Assembly (NCBI GenBank): GCA_029961685.1
Contig: JARWKL010000013.1
Coordinates: 27,124,922-27,188,921 of the forward strand
Direction: 5' to 3'
Length of the DNA stretch: 64,000 bases
Source: Aristolochia californica
Lineage: Eukaryota > Streptophyta > Magnoliopsida > Piperales > Aristolochiaceae
A model generated the notes under the pieces. That model worked only from the letters and a program-made list of their open reading frames with translations. It ran no database searches and was not told where the DNA came from. The position numbers and the translations under genes were made by a program. Positions 12,901-23,152 of the stretch are shown here, piece after piece (position 1 is the first letter of the stretch; each line of letters opens with the position of its first letter).

Positions 12901-13564
12901 GAGCAGTGATCTTCAACAGAGTCTTCATTCCAGTCCAAAAGCACATTAACAACATTGCTAAACGACGCCTTGATGCTCATCAATGCTCTTCCTGACGTTC
13001 ATTAAGCAAGTCCGAAAAATCATAAACAAAGACAAAACCATTACAGTACTAAAAAGAGGTAAAAGGAAGAGATCAGTTTAAAAAAAAAAGTAAAAAAGCC
13101 CAGAAATCGTATCTTTCAGCAACTAGCAGCTTCAGAAAAGGAACAACCACTTCCAAAGCACTCGAAAGTCACAGGGTACTTTCTAAGGTAGCCGTTTCGA
13201 CCCGAATGGAGACCAAAACAGCAAATGCTGTTACATATACCGAAATGAAATAAACGCTTAAAGAAGACAATCACCACGAAACTGTTCCTTACCCGTTCTC
13301 TAATACATGCAGGGTTCGCACACTATATAGCTCTTCCAGGTAAAACAAATACATATATCTCCGAAGCCACATTCAGTAGCAACTTTGAAAACAAGAAGAG
13401 AACCAGAAGAAGGAAAAAAAAAACACACAAAACCCAAAAGCGCAACGTGAACAGAAAAGCTGAGAAATAAACTCACCTTCATCTGGAAGTCCATACACAG
13501 CGGTAAACGACGACGCAACCAGCGCCATTAACAGGGCGAAAAGAACTTCCTTCCTCCCCAACAT
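6975..13564 (-). CDS. ERL1: ERECTA-family LRR receptor-like kinase (ERL1/ERL2 type), 27 exons, intact
   Basis: Plasma-membrane receptor kinase. ERECTA-family members perceive EPF/EPFL peptides with TMM and SERK partners in stomatal and organ patterning. Exons, high to low: 13564-13477, 12991-12853, 12765-12694, 12608-12537, 12440-12369, 12289-12218, 12100-12029, 11941-11870, 11776-11705, 11607-11539, 11224-11153, 10966-10895, 10791-10720, 10630-10559, 10469-10398, 10306-10235, 10109-10038, 9941-9870, 9783-9712, 9391-9320, 9239-9168, 9049-8978, 8848-8775, 8692-8561, 8475-8137, 8047-7677, 7316-6975. Total 973 aa with no stop. Signal peptide is residues 1 to ~25 ([19 protein letters not shown]). 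Twenty LRR exons of 72 nt (one 69) encode about one repeat each. The juxtamembrane pair is in NPLLCGNW, and the membrane span is ~587-606. In the kinase, the Gly loop is GYGASS, the Lys is in AIK (~678), the HRD is HRDVKSSN and DFG is ~792. Downstream [11 protein letters not shown] is the activation segment. ATG at 13564 is chosen over an upstream [18 protein letters not shown] marks ERL1/2 rather than ERECTA. The intron between exons 24 and 25 starts with GC. Confidence 0.96.
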
Positions 13565-14330
13565 TCCTGCAACCACTACACAAAGACTTACTAGGAGGAA
13601 AACAAGAGGCCAGCCCCTCAGCCGTCTAGCAGCGAAACCGCTTCATGTTCTTCAGAGAGGAAAGGCGCTTGGCGTGAAGAGTAAGGAAAGAGAGGCGAGA
13701 AGCGACGACTCCGTTTTATGAAGAGAGAGAAGAGTGTGTCTGAGTAATGCGTACTGTACAGCAGTGATAGGTGCAGAGCAAATTAAAAGGCGAGGAGAGC
13801 CACAAGGAAGTGAGAAGATGGGGGAATGGGAACGGACGTGGACGAAAGAACCAAAAATAACCAGCGTAGCTGAACCGCTGTAACCGAAAACGACAGTCGC
13901 AGCGATTGGGTCTTCGCTCTAACCGGGAGTACGGAGCGCGTGCCGAGAAGATCACACCGGGCGCGGGTAAAGGTAAAAGAGTGAGTAGCGACAAAGACCG
14001 GGGCAAACCGGGTTAGACACGGGCAGAGCGTCTGGAGCAAATTTCGTCAGTCGGTCGCTCGCTTAAAGCTGCCGCTTACAGCGTTGCTGCTCCGTAAATA
14101 GATAAAATTAGAAAAAAGAAATGTCGAGTTTGAGACAGGTGCAGGGAGGAGCTGCCGCTTTCGCTGCTCTCCTCGGGACAGCCGCGCCAATCCCATTATT
14201 CCCGATCCTTGTTTTTTTCTCCCTTTTCGTATAAAACAATATCGCCGATATCGGCAATATCGCCGGTTTTGTAATATTTTGAAACGGACTAAAACGCCCT
14301 TAAATTCATACCCTCCGGTTGCTGTGGGGC
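13565..14330 (-). promoter_or_regulatory. 5' flank and likely 5' UTR of the ERL gene
   Basis: This sequence directly upstream of the ERL start codon is GC- and pyrimidine-rich on the minus strand (CTCTCTTC runs near 13680-13735), typical of plant 5' leaders. I see no confident TATA box. The GC-rich stretch 13850-14090 may be core promoter. Open frames here are compositional only. Confidence 0.45.
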
Positions 14331-14810
14331 CTGCGAGAAGAGGGGCATTTCGGGGGAAAATGGCGGAGCGCCGGCGCCGGCACTGGCTTAAGTGAGATAA
14401 TGATGAGATAATAAGGAATTAGAGGGAAAGGTTAGTTAGTAATGATTGAAAAGGAGATAAGGCATAAAGCGGCGTGCCGAAGCGACGGGACGTGACGAGG
14501 GAGAGAATTCAAGTCCCGAAGTGGGCGGGTAAAAACTAAAAAGGCAAGAGAAAGAGGTCTGATTCTCTGCGACGCCTCCTGTCTAGGAAGAAGCAGGGGG
14601 GGGAGGGGGGTCCGTAGGGAAGAGGGTTTTAGGAGGGAGAGACCCCCGGGGAAGGGAAATTGATTGAACACATCATAGGACCCGTGACGCCTCCTTTCCA
14701 TTGCCTTTAATTAAAAAGCTTGGAATGATTGCGAAACGGGGCATTGCCTTTATAAAACAGCTATTCGCTTCATTATTTGGAATGGAGCTACCGATTTTAC
14801 CCCTTTGTTT
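14331..14810. other. No recognisable gene
   Basis: GC-rich, purine-rich upstream flank with a G run near 14597-14612. No coding homology, RNA gene or repeat family recognised. Confidence 0.35.
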
Positions 14811-14817
14811 CTATCCC

Positions 14818-15581
14818 ACCATAATTAACCGATTCACCCTGAGTTCACTCACTCAACCGGCGAGTTTCTATATGATTTGGATTTTTATGTATCTAAGTTA
14901 TAAAAAAAAAAAACTGGTTTTAATATTTTTATGATTTATTTATACATATTTATTTTAAAATAATATAACAAATTTTACCCATTTATCCAATTATCGATTC
15001 GCTCCAAGTTCATTTCTATATGATTCGGATTTTTATGTATCTACATAAAAAAAACTCTAGATTTAATATTTTTATGGTTTATTTGTACTTTTTTATTTTA
15101 AAATATTATAACAAAAATTACCCATTTATCTACCCCAAGTTCACTCGATTAGCGAGTTTGTATATGATTTGGATTTTTATGTATCTAGGTAAAAAAATTG
15201 ATTTTTATAAATTTTATGATTTATTTATACATATTTATTTTAAAACAATATAACAAAATTTACCCATTTATCTGATTACTGATTCGCCCCAAGTTTATTC
15301 GTATCGATATGATTTGGATTTTTTATGTATCTGAGGTAAAAAAACTCTGGTTTTAATATTTTTATGGTTTATTTGTACTTATTTATTTTAAAAAAATATA
15401 CCAAAATTTACCCATTTATCTGATTACTGATTCGCCCCAAGTTTATTCGTATCGATATGATTTGGATTTTTTATGTATCTGAGTAAAAAAAACTCTGGTT
15501 TTAATATTTTTATGGTTTATTTATACTTATTTATTTTAAAATAATATAACAAAATTTACCCATTTATCCGATTACTCGTAA
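14818..15581 (+). repeat. Five-copy tandem repeat, unit ~146 bp
   Basis: The anchor TTTGGATTTTTATGTATCT recurs at about 14874, 15022, 15165, 15311 and 15459, giving spacings of 148, 143, 146 and 148 bp. Each unit also carries CCCATTTATC, a GATTCGCCCCAAGTT block and TTATTTATTTTAAAATA. Units 4 and 5 are nearly identical to each other, and units 1-3 are more diverged. AT-rich, non-coding, ~1.25 kb upstream of the ERL start codon. Confidence 0.88.
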
Positions 15582-16830
15582 AAATGAAAGGAAATATCCT
15601 TTTTTAGTTTACACAAAATGGGTAACATTAAAAGGAATATGAAAAATAGTTAATTGATGCCCTAGAAGAAAAAGAGAGAATTTCCCTTTTTTTTTTTTTT
15701 TTTTGCCATAAGGGTGTTATTACCCCCTCCCCATGTGAAAAAAAAATGGGATGGTTTGCTTCATTTCTCTCTCCTCCCCCCCCCCAACACTCCCTTTCAG
15801 GCTAAACTTTGTATCGATAGAGGGGAGGGCCTCCCTTCTTTTCTTTCTACCACAGGGGGGTTAGCAACTTCACCGATTAACGACTTGTTGCAATATTTGT
15901 TTGCCCGGTCGATACAAACAAATATTTTAACACGACTCTATCATTTTATCTATCCTTATAAGTTTTAAGTAAATTTATCTACATTAAAAGATTTTTTTTT
16001 TTTTTGGTCTATATATACTACAATAACTAGTCTTAAAAAAAGCATAATCTTCCTATAATATAAGTGAAATATCAAGCATAAACACAATAGTATTTGACTT
16101 GATTGAAAAACTTCTTTAAATCACAAATTTAAAATTTAATTATCGTTTTCAATTCATGTCATTGAAGTTGTTGAGGCAATTCTTGTAGAAGTTAAGAATG
16201 ATCCCTGTGTATGCCCACTGGGAGATTGAGAAGATAACTAGATCTTTGATGAACTTTACTGGAATCTGCAGGCAAGAGTACTGAATTCTCAATGGTGCAA
16301 TTACTTCGATCTGAATTCTCAAAAGCATTACTCTTGAAAGATATCCCGCGTGGACCTGGCCGGCAACTCATCAAATCATCATCTTGCAGCTGCTGGCTCA
16401 ATTAATTCTTGCGTGCAGATGCTTGGGTTCGCCATTTTCATTCAGCGCGGAAGAAGCCTGGATATTCGAAATATCTGTACTTTGGGATTTTGGAAAACTC
16501 TCGGAGCAGGTAGAGACGAACGTGAATGCTGATGGTTATTGCACTCGGTCGTTATTTACGTAATCTAACGATGGTTTCGTCGTTCTTTAGAGAAAAAGTT
16601 CCTTCAAATCGACGTCTTTTATTGCTGTTCTGTGTACGTTTAAAAGGAACAGTTGAAAATTGAAATCCAAAATTGAAATCCATCCCGTGTGGAGCCGACT
16701 GCAGTTTTCTATAGCAGCTGCCTGCAATAACTACACTGTACAGAGCTTTTAAGTTCAAAATCTAAGCACGGGATTTCAACTCCTGAGATACCATCAATCT
16801 ATGGTGATGGGTTTCGTATAACGAACTGGT
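15582..16830. other. No recognisable gene; homopolymer tracts
   Basis: Contains a T run near 15688-15704, a C run near 15775-15785 and another T run near 15991-16003. The 16150-16780 part has more balanced composition but no frame or family I can support. Confidence 0.35.
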
Positions 16831-17178
16831 TTAATGGCGGAAGAGAAGAATCGAAAGAAGTGGATGTGTTAATAACGAGGTTTTCTTTTAGATTAACTAT
16901 CCAGAAAGAAGAGAAAATGCAGAATAACTCAAATTTCTTAGTGGACAAATAGATTAATGGCGGAAGAGAAGAATCGAAAGAAGTGGAAGTGTTAATAACG
17001 AGGTTTTCTTTTAGATTAACTATCCAGAAAGAAGAGAAAATGCAGAATAAACTCAAATTTCTTAGTGGACAAATAGATTAATGGCGGAAGAGAAGAATCG
17101 AAAGAAGTGGAAGTGTTAATAACGAGGTTTTCTTTTAGATTAACTATCCAGAAAGAAGAGAAAATGCAGAATAAACTG
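16831..17178 (+). repeat. Minisatellite, ~2.8 copies of a 123-124 bp unit
   Basis: TTAATGGCGGAAGAGAAG starts at 16831, 16954 and 17078. The units are nearly identical over TTCTTTTAGATTAACTATCC and the rest, and the third copy breaks off in GCAGAATAAACT. Open frames across it on the minus strand are repeat artefacts. Confidence 0.9.
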
Positions 17179-17541
17179 GGTAGATATGTACGTGCCTTTA
17201 CAATCAAAGAAGGTGCAAATGATGGAGGAATGAATTCTGTTTGAAGTTTCGGCCTGTACTTTGTCCATTGACTGAGATTCATAACGCAGGAAGTAAAATT
17301 TCCAACGGTTAGCATCTGGAGAACTCACCTTACTTGTTTCCTTTCAGTAATAGCCATTAACTTTGACAGAGCGCGAGCAGAGAGAGAAGACGAGCAACAA
17401 ACTCGATGAATCATTGCAGAAGACTTCTTTGTTGTTCTGTTCACTGTGTAAAGAGAGTGATATGAGACGCCAATTGGGAAGAGACTATCCATTGACAAAT
17501 CCAAATACAAAAAAACCATTTGGTGCAAAATATACGAACTG

Positions 17542-17838
17542 CATCTTAGGGGGGGGTTAGTCAACTTGAAGGACAAGATGATCTTCAACCACATAACGCC
17601 CTTCTCCACTTGAAGTCGTTAGTGGAGCACAGATGAAGCTTCATCTCGATGCAGGGGATGAAGGGGCCCTTCATCTCCACGGTTTAATTTCAATCATGTG
17701 GAAGAAGACCCTTTTTGATCTTCTTCGAATTGAAGGACGGGCGACGCTCGTATTTTTTCCTCTCTCTCTTCGCACCCCCCCCATCGAGCGTCGTCATTTT
17801 TCTTTTTTCTTCCTCTCTCCAGCACTTCCTTCCCTCTC
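17542..17838 (+). repeat. Left terminal inverted repeat
   Basis: Reverse complement of 22854-23152. Shared landmarks are CACATAACGCCCTTCTCCAC, GATGAAGCTTCATCTCGATG, GGGGCCCTTCATCTCCACGG and a C-run followed by CATCG. Differences are a few substitutions and C-run length. Confidence 0.9.
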
Positions 17839-18237
17839 TCATCTCCCTGCGCCCCCGACATTGACCTCGTCCTTCTTCTCCCAGCGCCCCCGACGTTGAT
17901 CTCGGCCACTACCTCAGTTCCCTCTCGTCTCCGGCCTCAACTCTCAGCCTCGCCCTCTCTCTGGCACCCCCTCTCTCTTCTCCGTGACTCCTTCTCTTCT
18001 CTCGGACAAGCTCTCTCTCGCTTTTCTCTCTCTCTCTCTATTCCCTCTCGACCTCCCTTTCTTCTCTGTCTTCTCCCTCTCTTCTCCCTTTCGGCCTCCC
18101 ACTCCCTTCTCTCTCTGGCTAGTCTCGATTAGGCATCGATTTCACCCTTCGGCTTCAGATTTTCCCCTTCGATTTCACCCTTCGATTTCACCCTTCGGCT
18201 TCACCCTTCGGCTTCGAATTTTCCCAAATTTCAGAAG
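17839..18237 (+). promoter_or_regulatory. CT-rich leader, possible non-coding first exon
   Basis: Dense CTCTCT/TTCTC pyrimidine repeats, then TTTCACCCTTCG repeats (18140-18210), end in CAGAAG followed by GTATAC at 18238, a usable donor. AAACCCTAAT follows, as is common in first introns of plant genes. It sits between the left TIR and the SH3 exons on the same strand, so it could supply a 5' UTR. Inferred, not shown. Confidence 0.4.
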
Positions 18238-19072
18238 GTATACCTAAACCCTAATATTTTTTTTTCATTAAATTAGTGTTTTATTTTATTTAAATTTATT
18301 TTCAGTGCGTAATTGGGGGTTATTTGTGCATTATTTTGGGATTTAGGGTTATGGTTTATAGTCTAAATTCTTATATATGATCAGTGTTTTGATGGACTTA
18401 AAAGAGAAAGGAAATAAGAGAAGATATGGTTTTGTTCAATGGAAAAGCCAATGTTTTGATAACAGTGGGATTTATTTATTTTTATTTTTAGTTAATTTTT
18501 ATATGGAAAACCGATCTCCTGATTTCAGTGTTTTTTTACTTTTTTTTTCTTTTGTGAGGTAGGCAAATGTGCTTTATCTTGATATTAAAGAAAATCATAA
18601 AAAGCTTACATAAGATGCAACTGTAATGTAGTATTTGGCCGGGATACTGTACTAGGACCCCGTCATTTTTGACCTGCTGCAAACTTAAAAACCATGATCC
18701 GTGTAAGACATGAAGAGCAATCTGAACCTGCTACCCTCCTTCAGAGTATATTTTAGTTTATTAACTCTCTTACTATTGGTGAGCTATAGACACTAGAAGT
18801 TTTAATATTTTCTACCCAGATATTATGTGGCAGGTGGAATGACGTGACTGTGCTTACCATGTAGGTAAATGCTAAGAGATCTTACCATCGCAGTGTTGGC
18901 AAAATTCTAGACAATCTCCATGCTCAAGTACATCATATTACAACCCAATGCCACAAATTTTGTATGTGCATATTTTTTTTACTTGTACTCACACAAACTA
19001 GTGCATCATTTTGCATCTTTGTGAAGAAATTTAGTTTCTTAATCTGTACTGTTTTGTTTCTGTTGGGAATAG

Positions 19073-20181
19073 ATGATTTGGCAGAAGCAGGCTTCTGAAT
19101 CAAACCTAGAATACACAGCTTCTTCAACTGCTGAGCAGAATTCAACAGAGTGCATAGATACCAAACATTCTAATAAACCCAATGATCTGCAGACTGCTAT
19201 GGAGAAAAATATGTTTTTTGTTGCAAAAGTAAGGCCTTAACTGTGTTAAACAGTTTTTGTATGATTTGTTTCTGACCATAGAGCAGTTCGATGCTGTGAA
19301 CTGTTTGAATTAGCTTATGAACTGACAATCAAAGGTGCAGACATCTGAATTAGCTTATATCCTCTCTCTCCTGGATTCCACTTTTTATAACTGAATTTGT
19401 TTCTTTCCTAAACCTTTTTCTCAAAGGCAGTGAACTGACTACCAAACATGCAGACATCTCATGCTTTCTAAAAAATCTATCTCCCGCATTCCATGTTCTA
19501 TAACTGAATTTATTTCTTTCATAAATCTTCGTTTATGACTATAGCTACACTGTTTCCTTGTTCACCTCTCTTGCAAATTTTCTATTTTCTATTTTCAAAC
19601 AGCTATGCCCACTATCTATTTGATACGTAATCATTTTGTATCCTTTCGGTGATTAGTACAAGCATGACAAAAGTTCTTTCTGATGTAGTTAATAATTTGA
19701 CACTGCCATTTTTATTTGTTTATATTCAGGTTTTACATTCATTTGATGCACAGGCAGAGGGTGAACTTAGTCTATCTGCTGGTGACTATGTTGTCGTTAG
19801 ACAGGTAATCCATCTTGCTATTCTGGTGTGAACTTGCTGATATTATATGGTATCATCTTCAGCTGCAACTCTCTATTGATCTCGACTGGAACAACAATAT
19901 TATCAGTTTCACTGTAAACAAGTCCCACTGGTGCAAAATTGTAGGTTTCTTAGACTAAACTGGGTAAACATAATATTTGGTTTTTCTTTTTGCATTCACT
20001 GTAGAAAATCATTAGAATCTCTTCAAAACGCTTCTACTCTCTTTTTAACGATCAACAGGTTGCACCTAATGGTTGGTCTGAAGGAGAGTGTAATGGAACG
20101 GCCGGTTGGTTTCCTTCTGCTTATATCGAAAGGAAAGAGCAAATTCTTGCAAGCAAGTTGGTTGAAGCTTGCTCACAGTGA
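19073..20181 (+). CDS. SH3P-type SH3 domain fragment, 3 exons, 117 aa, inside a TIR element
   Basis: Exons 19073-19228, 19730-19804 and 20059-20181 are all phase 0, with AG/GT borders (GGAATAG, GTAAGG, ATTCAG, GTAATC, CAACAG) and one open frame to TGA. Residues ~48-105 form an SH3 domain: FDAQAEGELSLSAGDYVVV with ALYDY-type folding residues, then NGWSEGECNGTAGWFPSAY, and a C-tail ERKEQILASK. This matches the C-terminus of plant SH3 domain-containing proteins (SH3P1-3), clathrin- and autophagy-linked BAR-SH3 adaptors of ~350-370 aa. The N-terminal BAR domain is absent. An ATG happens to open the first exon, so a short SH3-only protein could be made if an upstream leader is spliced on. It may equally be a silent captured fragment. 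No disabling mutation is visible. Confidence 0.8.
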
Positions 20182-20540
20182 TTTCCCAAATCATCTTCCG
20201 AACTTGCTTGTACATTGTGTAGCTCCATTATCATCTGTACCTATTTGTATCTATTCATTGCATTATTTAGCTCTATAACATCCCACTTGGTTGCAAGTGT
20301 ACAATCTCCTGGTAACTCTGTGTAAATTTATCACATATAAAGTAGTTGTGGTTTCATATGGGAAGGTTGTGATAATGCTTTGTTTTAAATTCATTTTCAT
20401 CCTATGGAAGACAAGTAACAAAATGGTAGGGCTTAGTGTCTCATTCAGGTGTCTTTAAGGTTTTTTTATTTGGACTCTGGACTTGAATCGGATTTGGAAC
20501 CTGATTTAGATACAAGAAAATCCAAGTTGGATCGGTCTTA
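20182..20540 (+). other. Probable 3' flank of the SH3P fragment
   Basis: The sequence after the TGA is likely captured 3' UTR, T-rich. No further coding signal. Confidence 0.35.
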
Positions 20541-20709
20541 GGGTTTGTTTGGAATCCTAAAAAAGAAAATAAGATTTTGATTATTATTATTTTTAATAGT
20601 TAATAAAATAAGATAATATTTTTTTGTTTTTTAATTATTTTTAGAAATAATAATAATTAAATTCTTATTTTTATTTCTTTTATTTTTTTCATGGGTTCCA
20701 AAGAGACCC
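20541..20709. repeat. MITE, ~169 bp, PIF/Harbinger-like
   Basis: The left end GGGTTTGTTTGGAATCC and right end GGTTCCAAAGAGACCC are inverted copies, and the inverted similarity continues inward through AAGAAAATAAGA and TTATTATTATT, so nearly the whole element folds back. Flanks are TTA on the left and TAG on the right, compatible with a diverged 3-bp TWA target. The class is inferred from the ends. Confidence 0.75.
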
Positions 20710-21055
20710 TAGGTTTTTGTGGACTTATTTTTTACCGGTGCGAAGAATATTCTTGAGATTTTTAAGTTATTTCTTAAGATTATAACCAGACCGTCCATTC
20801 GTGTGGGTCCAAATTTATTTGTCAGTGACCTATTTACCCCTGGCATCCATGTGGAACGATAAATGATGGTTTACTCTTATTACTTTTGAACATGCGTAAT
20901 TGATATGTACTAAACTTGTAACTCGTTGATTGTAATATTAAAGGCACGAACTCGTTATTTGAATAATTTTTTTAGGTTATTTTAAAAGTTGTATATGTAT
21001 TTATTTATTATTTTATTTTATTTTATTACTATATTAAACTTCATATTTAAGTCTC

Positions 21056-21778
21056 TGGTAAATAAAATATAATTAAAGTATGCATTTGATTAATATATCA
21101 TCATTAATTATGTCAAAATATATTATTAATTAATACAATGCAAAATCTATCTTATGTTATTAATATAATATTTTTTATTCATTAATCAGGATTTTTTTAT
21201 TTACTCTATTGTATTAGTGATTTAATAGTGGTAATTAAAATATTGTTAATTCAAACACTTTGGTTTAATTAGTTTATTTTTATAGTTATTAAAATCAATA
21301 ATTTTAAATTTCTATAAGATGAGGATGAAGATGAAGTTGTCCACACTAACACCCTATTTCAAAGATTTCGAAGATGAAGATCATGTAGATACATAAGGAG
21401 GGGTTAGTCAACAAAATGAAAATTTGATCTTCATCTTCATCTTCATCTTATGTATCTACATGATCTTCATCTTCGAAATGGGTGTTAGTCAAGACAACTT
21501 CATCTTCATCTTCATCTTATAGAAATTTAAAATTATTGATTTTAATAATTGTAAAAATGAACTAATTAAACCAAAGTGTCTGAGTTAACAATATTTTAAT
21601 TACCACTATTAAATCACTAATACAATAGAGTGAATAAAAAAAATTCTGATTAATGAATAAAAAATATTATATTAATAACATAAGATAGATTTGTATTGTA
21701 TTAATTAATAATATATTTTGACATAATTAATGATGATATATTAATCAAATGCATACTTTAATTATATTTTATTTACCA
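21056..21778. repeat. Long palindrome (foldback), arms ~340 and ~332 bp, 49-bp loop
   Basis: Left arm 21056-21397 and right arm 21447-21778 are nearly perfect reverse complements, starting TGGTAAATAAAATATAATT and ending with its mirror. The inner arms carry GAAGATGAAGATCATGTAG and the mirror. The loop 21398-21446 contains GGGGTTAGTCAACAAAATG, a motif shared with the right flank of the surrounding TIR element. Transcription through it would give a long hairpin RNA. No coding capacity. Confidence 0.92.
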
Positions 21779-21870
21779 GGGAGGATTGAATTTTGTGTAT
21801 TCTTCAGTCAACTAGCCTAACCAAATATGATGAATTAATCTGAACTAAACACTAATTATATCCTAATATC

Positions 21871-22230
21871 AAGCAATAATTTAATTAACTACTTCCTAAA
21901 TTGTCAAGCAATAATTTAATTAACTACTTGCACAACAGGAAACGTCAACTCTGGATTTTACCGTGATTCGTGCCTCTCTCGAGCGCCACGTAACCACGAA
22001 TCTGGATTCTCAATCCTTGCGTCTAGCCCCTCTCGGGCGCCTAGAGTTAATGACAAAGATCGGATTACAATAGAATACAGAGAATCAATTTCCTATTGTG
22101 ATGATGCTAAAATTATCAACTTTGGATTTTACCGTGATTCGTGCCTCTCTCGAGCGCCACGTAACCACGAATCCGGATTCTCAATCCTTGCGTCTAGCCC
22201 CTCTCGGGCGCCTAGGGTTAAAGACAGAAA
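21871..22230 (+). repeat. Short direct repeats: 33-bp pair and 171-bp-spaced pair
   Basis: CAAGCAATAATTTAATTAAC occurs at about 21871 and 21904. A ~110-bp block starting TGGATTTTACCGTGATTCG occurs at 21952 and 22123. It contains CTCTCGAGCGCCACGTAACC and TAGCCCCTCTCGGGCGCC. The second pair is GC-rich in an AT-rich setting and nearly identical between copies. Its origin was not recognised. Confidence 0.85.
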
Positions 22231-22359
22231 TCGGATTAAAATACCAAAATCCAACCTCAATTATAATCTTACCCTAATTAGCTAATTTAATCAAATATCA
22301 AGAAAACAAATCTTAAATAAACCTTAATTATCAAATCAAATTCAATTAACATTCAAAAC

Positions 22360-22853
22360 CTAAGTTCAAACTATATGAAAAATTAAATTCAATAATGACG
22401 AATTACTCCCCTTCTTCCTCCTCTCGCTCGGGCAGCAACTCGTTCTCACGGGTGCTGCAATTTTCGGAAATTGGTGGCGTCGGGTAGCAATAGTGAGTGG
22501 CCGGAGGTAGAGACGACGCCGGCGACGACGGTTAGAAGCCGACGGACGGAGGTAACGTCCGGCGAAGAGCGAAACAAAGCTGACGTTCTCCAACCGGCTC
22601 TCTCGAGTCTCGGTTGGAGTCGGAATAGCTCCAGGACTGGTCGAAAATACGTAACCGACGCCGGAGGATGGTCGGAAAGCGGAAGTTGCACCGGAGAAGG
22701 CCTCTCGGATCTCTTCTCGGCCTGGCGAGCGACTACTGTCGAACTCACCTCGACGGAGACTCTCTCGAGCTCTCCTCGGGTTTGTTCTCGGTTGCTGGAT
22801 GGCGGTGGACGACGGTGGCGCGGCGAAAGCTATTGGCCCGGCGAACGGCGATG
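22360..22853. other. GC-rich block inside the TIR element
   Basis: About 500 bp of GC-rich DNA with CGGCGACG/CCGGCG runs, sharply different from the AT-rich DNA to its left. Open frames exist on both strands, Arg/Ser/Pro- or Gly-rich, without recognisable domains. It may be a second captured fragment (for example a promoter or leader) or element-derived sequence. Confidence 0.4.
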
Positions 22854-23152
22854 GGGAAGGCAGTGCGGGAGAGAGGAAGAAAAAAGAAAAAACGACGCGC
22901 GATGGGGGGGGGGGGGGGGGGTGCGAGGAGAGAGAGCGAGGCCGAGGGCGTCGCCCGTCCTTCAATTCGAAGAAGATCAAAAAGGGCCTTCTTCCACATG
23001 ATTGAAATTAAACCGTGGAGATGAAGGGCCCCTTCATCCCCCGCATCGAGATGAAGCTTCATCTGCGCTCCACTAACGACTTCAAGTGGAGAAGGGCGTT
23101 ATGTGGTTGAAGATCATCTTGTCCTTCAAGTTGACTAACCCCCCCTAAGATG
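22854..23152 (-). repeat. Right terminal inverted repeat
   Basis: Inverse of 17542-17838 (see there). It contains a 19-G run at about 22903-22921, longer than the matching C run on the left side, so this homopolymer has changed length between the two ends. Confidence 0.9.

Larger units (their letters stand above)
17542..23152. mobile_element. Pack-type TIR element carrying SH3P gene exons (~5.6 kb)
   Basis: About 300 bp at 17542-17838 is repeated in inverse orientation at 22854-23152, near-identical over most of its length, starting CATCTTA and a G run, then TTAGTCAACTTGAAGG. Long, well-matched inverted ends without a transposase gene between them are typical of non-autonomous Mutator-like elements. 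The interior holds a CT-rich leader, three intact SH3P exons, a MITE, a palindrome, a GC-repeat pair and a GC-rich block. I could not find a 9-bp target duplication, so the class is inferred from TIR length only. The right end abuts another 45-bp inverted motif (23146-23190). Confidence 0.72.

Noticed and set aside
13565..13576. ERL start four codons upstream
   Set aside because: It is a GTG. The ATG at 13564 gives a standard signal peptide.
16799..17328. Minus-strand frames with repeated FILHFLFFLDS-type peptide
   Set aside because: Product of the 124-bp minisatellite reading frame, without start context or domain.
17633..18247. Several 60-90 aa plus frames in the CT-rich leader
   Set aside because: Low-complexity Ser/Leu/Pro strings in a pyrimidine tract, overlapping in all frames.
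22366..23024. 200-aa Pro/Arg/Ser-rich minus-strand frame and overlapping Gly-rich plus frames
   Set aside because: GC-rich sequence is open in many frames. The frame runs into the transposon TIR, with no domain or splice structure.
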